Positions 59,856 through 64,000 of a stretch of DNA of 64,000 nucleotides are shown here, piece by piece; position 1 is the stretch's first letter; each line of letters starts with the position of its first letter. Source of the stretch: Petrimonas sulfuriphila (GTDB taxonomy: Bacteria > Bacteroidota > Bacteroidia > Bacteroidales > Dysgonomonadaceae); NCBI RefSeq assembly GCF_051201015.1, contig NZ_JBPEHI010000019.1; one strand, 5' to 3'. The notes beneath the pieces were generated by a model. That model had not been told where the DNA came from and made no database searches. It saw nothing but the letters and a program-made list of their open reading frames with translations. Position numbers and translations under genes: made by a program.

Positions 59856-62800
59856 ATGAAAAGCAATCAAATTCTTACAATCAAGAATACCCTTACGTTG
59901 TTGTTTGGTATTCTTGTCTTATCTATTTCTGCTCAGAATAACACGATAAGAGGTACTGTAACGTACGCAACATCCGGTGATCCCGTTATTGGGGCTACTG
60001 TGCGTTTACAAAGCGCAACAGGCTCAGGTACGGTAACCGATGTTGATGGAAATTATGTATTGAACAATGCTCCTTCAAACGGAACATTAGAGTTTAGTTA
60101 TGTTGGAATGAAAACGCAGTCGGTTCAAGTCAATGGCCGTACAGTTATTGATATTGTCATGGCAGAAGACAGTGAATTATTGGACGAACTGGTGGTTACT
60201 GCGCTGGGGATCAAAAGAGATAAAAAAGCTTTGGGATATGCAGTCCAGGGTGTATCAAGCGATGTGTTCAAAACACGCCCTACCAATACGTTGAGCGCAC
60301 TGGCAGGTGTTGTATCCGGTCTTCAGGTAATTTCAAGCGGAGGCAATATGGGTGGATCGTCGCGCGTTACATTGCGAGGAATCAACTCAATTACGGGTAA
60401 CAACCAGCCTCTTTATGTTATTGATGGCGTACCGCTCGACAATACCGATTTGAACACCTCGTTAACCATTAATGGAAGCGCGGGAAAAGATGTGGGAAGT
60501 ACCATTCAGGATATCAATCCCGATGATGTTGCCGAAGTAAGCGTACTGAAAGGGCCTTCCGCTGCGGCCTTGTACGGTTCCAGAGCTGCTAACGGAGTAA
60601 TACTCATTACTACCAAAAGAGGAACAACCGAACAAGGGAAGATAAATATTGAACTGAACACCGGAATAGAATTCGAGAATATCGCACGTTTGCCCGAGCG
60701 CCAGAAGCTTTACGGAGGAGGTTACAATACAACTTTTTCTACAGCAACGATTGATGGGCGGGAATACAAAATTGTGGATTATGCTTCAGACGAAAGCTGG
60801 GGGCCAAAATTAGACGGTACGCCTGTATTGCATTGGTATAATCTTGATCCGGAATATCCAAGCGATTATTTAAAACCTGAACCTTGGGTTTATCCAAAGC
60901 ACGATGTGACGTATTTCTTTAAAACCGGCGTTTCCAATACCAACAACATTTCACTGTCACAGTCTTCCGACAAGCACTCCATTCGTTTGTCGTTGACAAA
61001 CAGGAATGTAACCGGAACGGTTCCCAATTCATCTTTAGACAGAAACTCTGTAAATATTTCGGGTTCAACCAATGGAAAGTATGTGTCGTTCTTTGGTACT
61101 TTTAATTATTTAAAAAACAAGTCACTGGGGCGTCCGTGGACAGGAGCTTCCAACCGAAACATCATACTTGAAGCATACCAGTGGGGAATGGTACAAATTG
61201 ATTATAAAAAGTTACAGGAATATAAGCGTCCCGATGGCACACCTCGTGCATGGAACCGAACCGGATACAGAAACACCGTTGAAGATGAACGGACAAAGTA
61301 TATCGATAATCCGTATTGGTCGGCATATGAAAGTTATCTGGAAGAAGATCGCGACAGGTTGTACGGTAATGTAGGGATAGAAATTACGCCCTCGGATTGG
61401 TTATCTGTTACCGGACGAATTAATGGCGACGTATATCAATACAACTCACAAGACCGTATCGCCGTTTATTCGCGTTCTCAATCATCCTATTCTGAGTACA
61501 GTCAAAAGTACAACGAGTTTAATTATGAATTATTGGCTACAATAACAAAAAACTGGGGCGACCATTCGCTTGTTTCCAATATCGGAACAAATTACTTGCA
61601 GAGAAAGAGAAGAATAAGCGACGTGGTAACTTCGGGTGGATTGATCGTGCCGAATTTCTACAGCTTAACCAACGCTACGTCAACTATCATTAATCCTATA
61701 ACCGGTTTTTACGACAAAGCACTCGCTTCAGTTTACGGCAGCGCTTCGTATGGGTGGCGAAGCACAGTTTATGTAGAAGGAACTTTGCGAAACGATTGGT
61801 CATCTACCTTGCCTAAGGGAAACAACTCCTATTTATATCCTTCTCTAACCTCTTCCGTTATTTTGAGTGAGTTATCGGGATTGAAAAACAGCAATTGGCT
61901 TTCGTTTGCAAAACTTCGATTGGGTTGGGCACAGGTAGGTAACGATACTGATCCTTATCAACTGTATAAAGTTTACGAATCGCTTCCTGCCATAAACGGA
62001 AATATAGCTTATACGTTACCGAGCCAGTTGAATAATCTGAACCTGAAACCCGAAATTACGTCGTCGGTTGAAACAGGACTACAGTTGCAGTTTCTCAGGA
62101 ATCTGATCGGACTGGACGTTACGTATTATAACAACACAAGCCGCAACCAGATTATTTCACTTCCTACTTCCGACGCGTTTGGCTACACAACGAAACTGAT
62201 CAATGCCGGTGAGATAAATAACCGGGGCTTCGAAGTGACACTTACAGCAAATCCTGTACAAACAAAGAATTTCGGCTGGAGCTCGATCATTAACTTCTCA
62301 AAAAATAAAAACAAAATTGTCAAGCTTTCCGATGCTGTTTCAAAGCTAGACTTAAGTACCACCCTGGTTAGTTTGTCTGCGCAAGAAGGTGAAAGTTACG
62401 GACAATTATTCGGTTACGACTTCGTGTTTGCACCCGATGGACGAAAAGTCGTAGGTTCGGATGGTCTTTACATGCGTACCCAACAATTACAACCACTCGG
62501 AAGCGTTTTGCCAAATTATCTTTGGGGTTTTCAAAATCAGTTCAGATTCAAGAATTTCAATCTAGGTTTTCTCATCGATTCGCGTGTAGGCGGAAAATTC
62601 TTTTCTCAAACCTATAAAGTTGCCATGTATTCCGGCATATTGCCTGAAACTGCTGCAAACGGCATTCGCGAAACCGGTGTGATAATAGACGGAGTCAAAG
62701 CTGATGTGGCATTCAATGCCGACGGAACATACACAGTTTCGAACATGGCAGAAAACACCACAAAAGTATCGGCACAAGCTTGGGCACGAAATCATTATAA

Positions 62801-63065
62801 CGGCCCGACCACGTTCGACATTTTCGATGCAACATTTATTAAATTCAGGGAGTTAACGTTGGGTTATGACTTTAAATTACCACAAGGAAGTTTTATACAA
62901 AACATCAATGCATCGCTTTACGCACGCAATCTGTTTTATATATACAGAACAAGCAAGATCATTGATCCCGAGCTGACTAACAGCGGTGGAAACGTACAAG
63001 GTATTGAAGGTGGAAACCTGCCAACCCCCATCACTTATGGTTTGAACTTAAATTTTAGATTCTGA
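59856..63065 (+). CDS. SusC/RagA-family TonB-dependent outer-membrane transporter
   Basis: A 1069-aa TonB-linked receptor. A signal peptide (ending LSISAQ) is followed by a carboxypeptidase-regulatory-like domain (NTIRGTVTYATSGDPVIGAT). The plug domain contains LRGINSITGNNQPLYVIDG and VSVLKGPSAAALYGSRAANG, both SusC signatures; then comes a 22-strand-type barrel ending NLNFRF. No N-terminal STN domain, so not the sigma-regulating kind. It forms the outer-membrane channel under a SusD-type lid; the SusD-like gene follows 26 bp later. Substrate (glycan or peptide) cannot be read from sequence. Confidence 0.95.
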   Translation: MKSNQILTIKNTLTLLFGILVLSISAQNNTIRGTVTYATSGDPVIGATVRLQSATGSGTVTDVDGNYVLNNAPSNGTLEFSYVGMKTQSVQVNGRTVIDIVMAEDSELLDELVVTALGIKRDKKALGYAVQGVSSDVFKTRPTNTLSALAGVVSGLQVISSGGNMGGSSRVTLRGINSITGNNQPLYVIDGVPLDNTDLNTSLTINGSAGKDVGSTIQDINPDDVAEVSVLKGPSAAALYGSRAANGVILITTKRGTTEQGKINIELNTGIEFENIARLPERQKLYGGGYNTTFSTATIDGREYKIVDYASDESWGPKLDGTPVLHWYNLDPEYPSDYLKPEPWVYPKHDVTYFFKTGVSNTNNISLSQSSDKHSIRLSLTNRNVTGTVPNSSLDRNSVNISGSTNGKYVSFFGTFNYLKNKSLGRPWTGASNRNIILEAYQWGMVQIDYKKLQEYKRPDGTPRAWNRTGYRNTVEDERTKYIDNPYWSAYESYLEEDRDRLYGNVGIEITPSDWLSVTGRINGDVYQYNSQDRIAVYSRSQSSYSEYSQKYNEFNYELLATITKNWGDHSLVSNIGTNYLQRKRRISDVVTSGGLIVPNFYSLTNATSTIINPITGFYDKALASVYGSASYGWRSTVYVEGTLRNDWSSTLPKGNNSYLYPSLTSSVILSELSGLKNSNWLSFAKLRLGWAQVGNDTDPYQLYKVYESLPAINGNIAYTLPSQLNNLNLKPEITSSVETGLQLQFLRNLIGLDVTYYNNTSRNQIISLPTSDAFGYTTKLINAGEINNRGFEVTLTANPVQTKNFGWSSIINFSKNKNKIVKLSDAVSKLDLSTTLVSLSAQEGESYGQLFGYDFVFAPDGRKVVGSDGLYMRTQQLQPLGSVLPNYLWGFQNQFRFKNFNLGFLIDSRVGGKFFSQTYKVAMYSGILPETAANGIRETGVIIDGVKADVAFNADGTYTVSNMAENTTKVSAQAWARNHYNGPTTFDIFDATFIKFRELTLGYDFKLPQGSFIQNINASLYARNLFYIYRTSKIIDPELTNSGGNVQGIEGGNLPTPITYGLNLNFRF

Positions 63066-63091
63066 TTTCTAACGAAAAAATAACTATTGAT

Positions 63092-64000
63092 ATGAAACGA
63101 GCATCAAAATTATTTACACCCAAGAACACGATTAAAAGTGAGTCACATACGATACCTTTGAAAGTAACAAAAATATATTCTGTTATAACAGGGTTGATCT
63201 TGATTGTTTTAACGTCGTGTATCAACGAGGATTTAAACATCGATCCCAATCGTCCTACTTTTGTACCTACAACATCGTTGATTGTAACTGCAGAAAAAAA
63301 ATTAGTGGATAATCTTCGAAACGAAAGTGTTTCGTTGCGTGGTTCGGCACTGTTTGTTCAGCAATTAAGTCAAAACACCTATACAAGTCAATCAAGATAC
63401 GATATTCCTTTTGGTTATTCGGCCGAATATTGGAGTGAATTGTATAAAGTACTGAATAATTTACAGGAGATTATAGATTTGAACACCGATCCATCTACGA
63501 AAGATATTGTAACTGCCAGCGGAGCCGGACGAAACGCTAATCAAATTGCTATTAGCCGCATCCTGAAATCGTATGCGTATTATGCCTTAACCGATGTTTT
63601 TGGAAATATTCCATACAATTCTTATGGAAATAACGACCCCGACTTTCAGGCGTTGCAACAAAATCCCGATAATATTACGCCCAAATATGCTTCTCAGGAA
63701 AAAATTTATCCGGATATCTTGAACGAATTAAAACAAGCCGCCGACACATTACTCAAGTATTCAAATGAAGTAACTTTTGGTAAATCAGATATAATATATG
63801 CCGGAAATAATGGTAAGTGGGCAAAATTTGCGAATTCGCTTCGTCTTCGTTTCTCTACCCGGCTAAAGGCTAAAAATCCGGATCTGTATCAGTCGCATTT
63901 TTCCGATGCGTTGAACAAGGGGGTGTTCACCTCGAATGACGATAACGCCGTTTATAAATACTCCACTGTCGCTCCGAACGAAGCTCCGTTATATAGAGCA
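63092..64000 (+). CDS. SusD/RagB-family outer-membrane lipoprotein (partial, runs off window)
   Basis: 303 codons are visible and the frame is open to the window end. The N-terminus is unusually long before the lipobox: the hydrophobic segment and LIVLTSC put the acylated Cys at residue 43; no internal ATG shortens it. Then NEDLNIDPNRPTFVPTTSL, and TPR-like helices with YAYYALTDVFGNIPY (SusD signature region) and KWAKFANSLRLRFSTRL. It resembles the SusD-like_2 group. It binds the ligand at the cell surface and closes the SusC channel. Partner of the upstream SusC-like gene. Confidence 0.92.
   Translation, partial: MKRASKLFTPKNTIKSESHTIPLKVTKIYSVITGLILIVLTSCINEDLNIDPNRPTFVPTTSLIVTAEKKLVDNLRNESVSLRGSALFVQQLSQNTYTSQSRYDIPFGYSAEYWSELYKVLNNLQEIIDLNTDPSTKDIVTASGAGRNANQIAISRILKSYAYYALTDVFGNIPYNSYGNNDPDFQALQQNPDNITPKYASQEKIYPDILNELKQAADTLLKYSNEVTFGKSDIIYAGNNGKWAKFANSLRLRFSTRLKAKNPDLYQSHFSDALNKGVFTSNDDNAVYKYSTVAPNEAPLYRA

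Noticed and set aside
1..64000. CRISPR array
   Set aside because: No series of regularly spaced identical repeats was found; the only repeat clusters are the IS21 ends and the pntB duplication.

Overview
The window reads as chromosome of a member of the Bacteroidota, most likely order Bacteroidales. The reasons are a SusC/SusD pair, PorT, DUF3256, DUF5686, DUF4492 and DUF3467 proteins, a fimbrillin-like lipoprotein, SPII lipoproteins, and promoters of the TTTG / 19-21 nt / TAnnTTTG type. A Dysgonomonadaceae-like genus is possible, but this is a guess from gene content.

Layout. 1-5.9 kb is an accessory, partly decayed stretch: a DUF4143 AAA ATPase, a serine hydrolase, a small CNA-type secreted protein, traces of a tandem duplication that decayed reciprocally, and an exported unknown protein. 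5.9-35.2 kb is mostly core. It holds rsgA, tRNA-Val, rsmG, a cytochrome bd operon (DUF3467, DUF4492, cydA, cydB), a three-gene transhydrogenase operon whose PntB has a duplicated NADP(H) domain, and fba. It continues with a fimbrillin lipoprotein plus 45-aa peptide opposite a membrane AraC regulator, a Gfo/Idh - DUF1080 - sugar isomerase cluster fitting 3-keto-glycoside breakdown, a tsaD-glnS-TPR-DUF5009 run, a DUF5686 protein, ettA, and a LysR regulator with a YeiH exporter. 35.3-45.8 kb holds gap, a ferredoxin, porT, an mtaB - acyltransferase - glycosyltransferase operon, an AMP-forming ligase, an Ala-rich lipoprotein, a GH29 fucosidase and a DUF3256 protein.

45.8-59.25 kb is a genomic island. 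It starts at the 3' end of an intact tRNA-Arg(CCG) and ends at a fragment of that tRNA 3' end; a tRNA-Arg 5' fragment lies inside at 48.75 kb. The left part is a decayed mobile element: a serine recombinase with two in-frame TGA codons, a small gene with a TAG, and a degenerate receiver protein. The middle is visibly AT-rich. It carries two unknown minus-strand genes and a tightly coupled four-gene plus-strand operon: PRTase-like protein, ORC/CDC6-like AAA ATPase, unknown two-lobed protein, N6-adenine-type DNA methyltransferase. This operon is the best candidate for a little-described conflict/defence system. A DNA-3-methyladenine glycosylase follows, then an intact IS21-family element with 6-bp target duplication.

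59.25-64 kb returns to host sequence: a promoter, a long leader, a complete SusC-like transporter and the first 303 codons of its SusD-like partner, which runs off the window. No CRISPR array or rRNA was seen.
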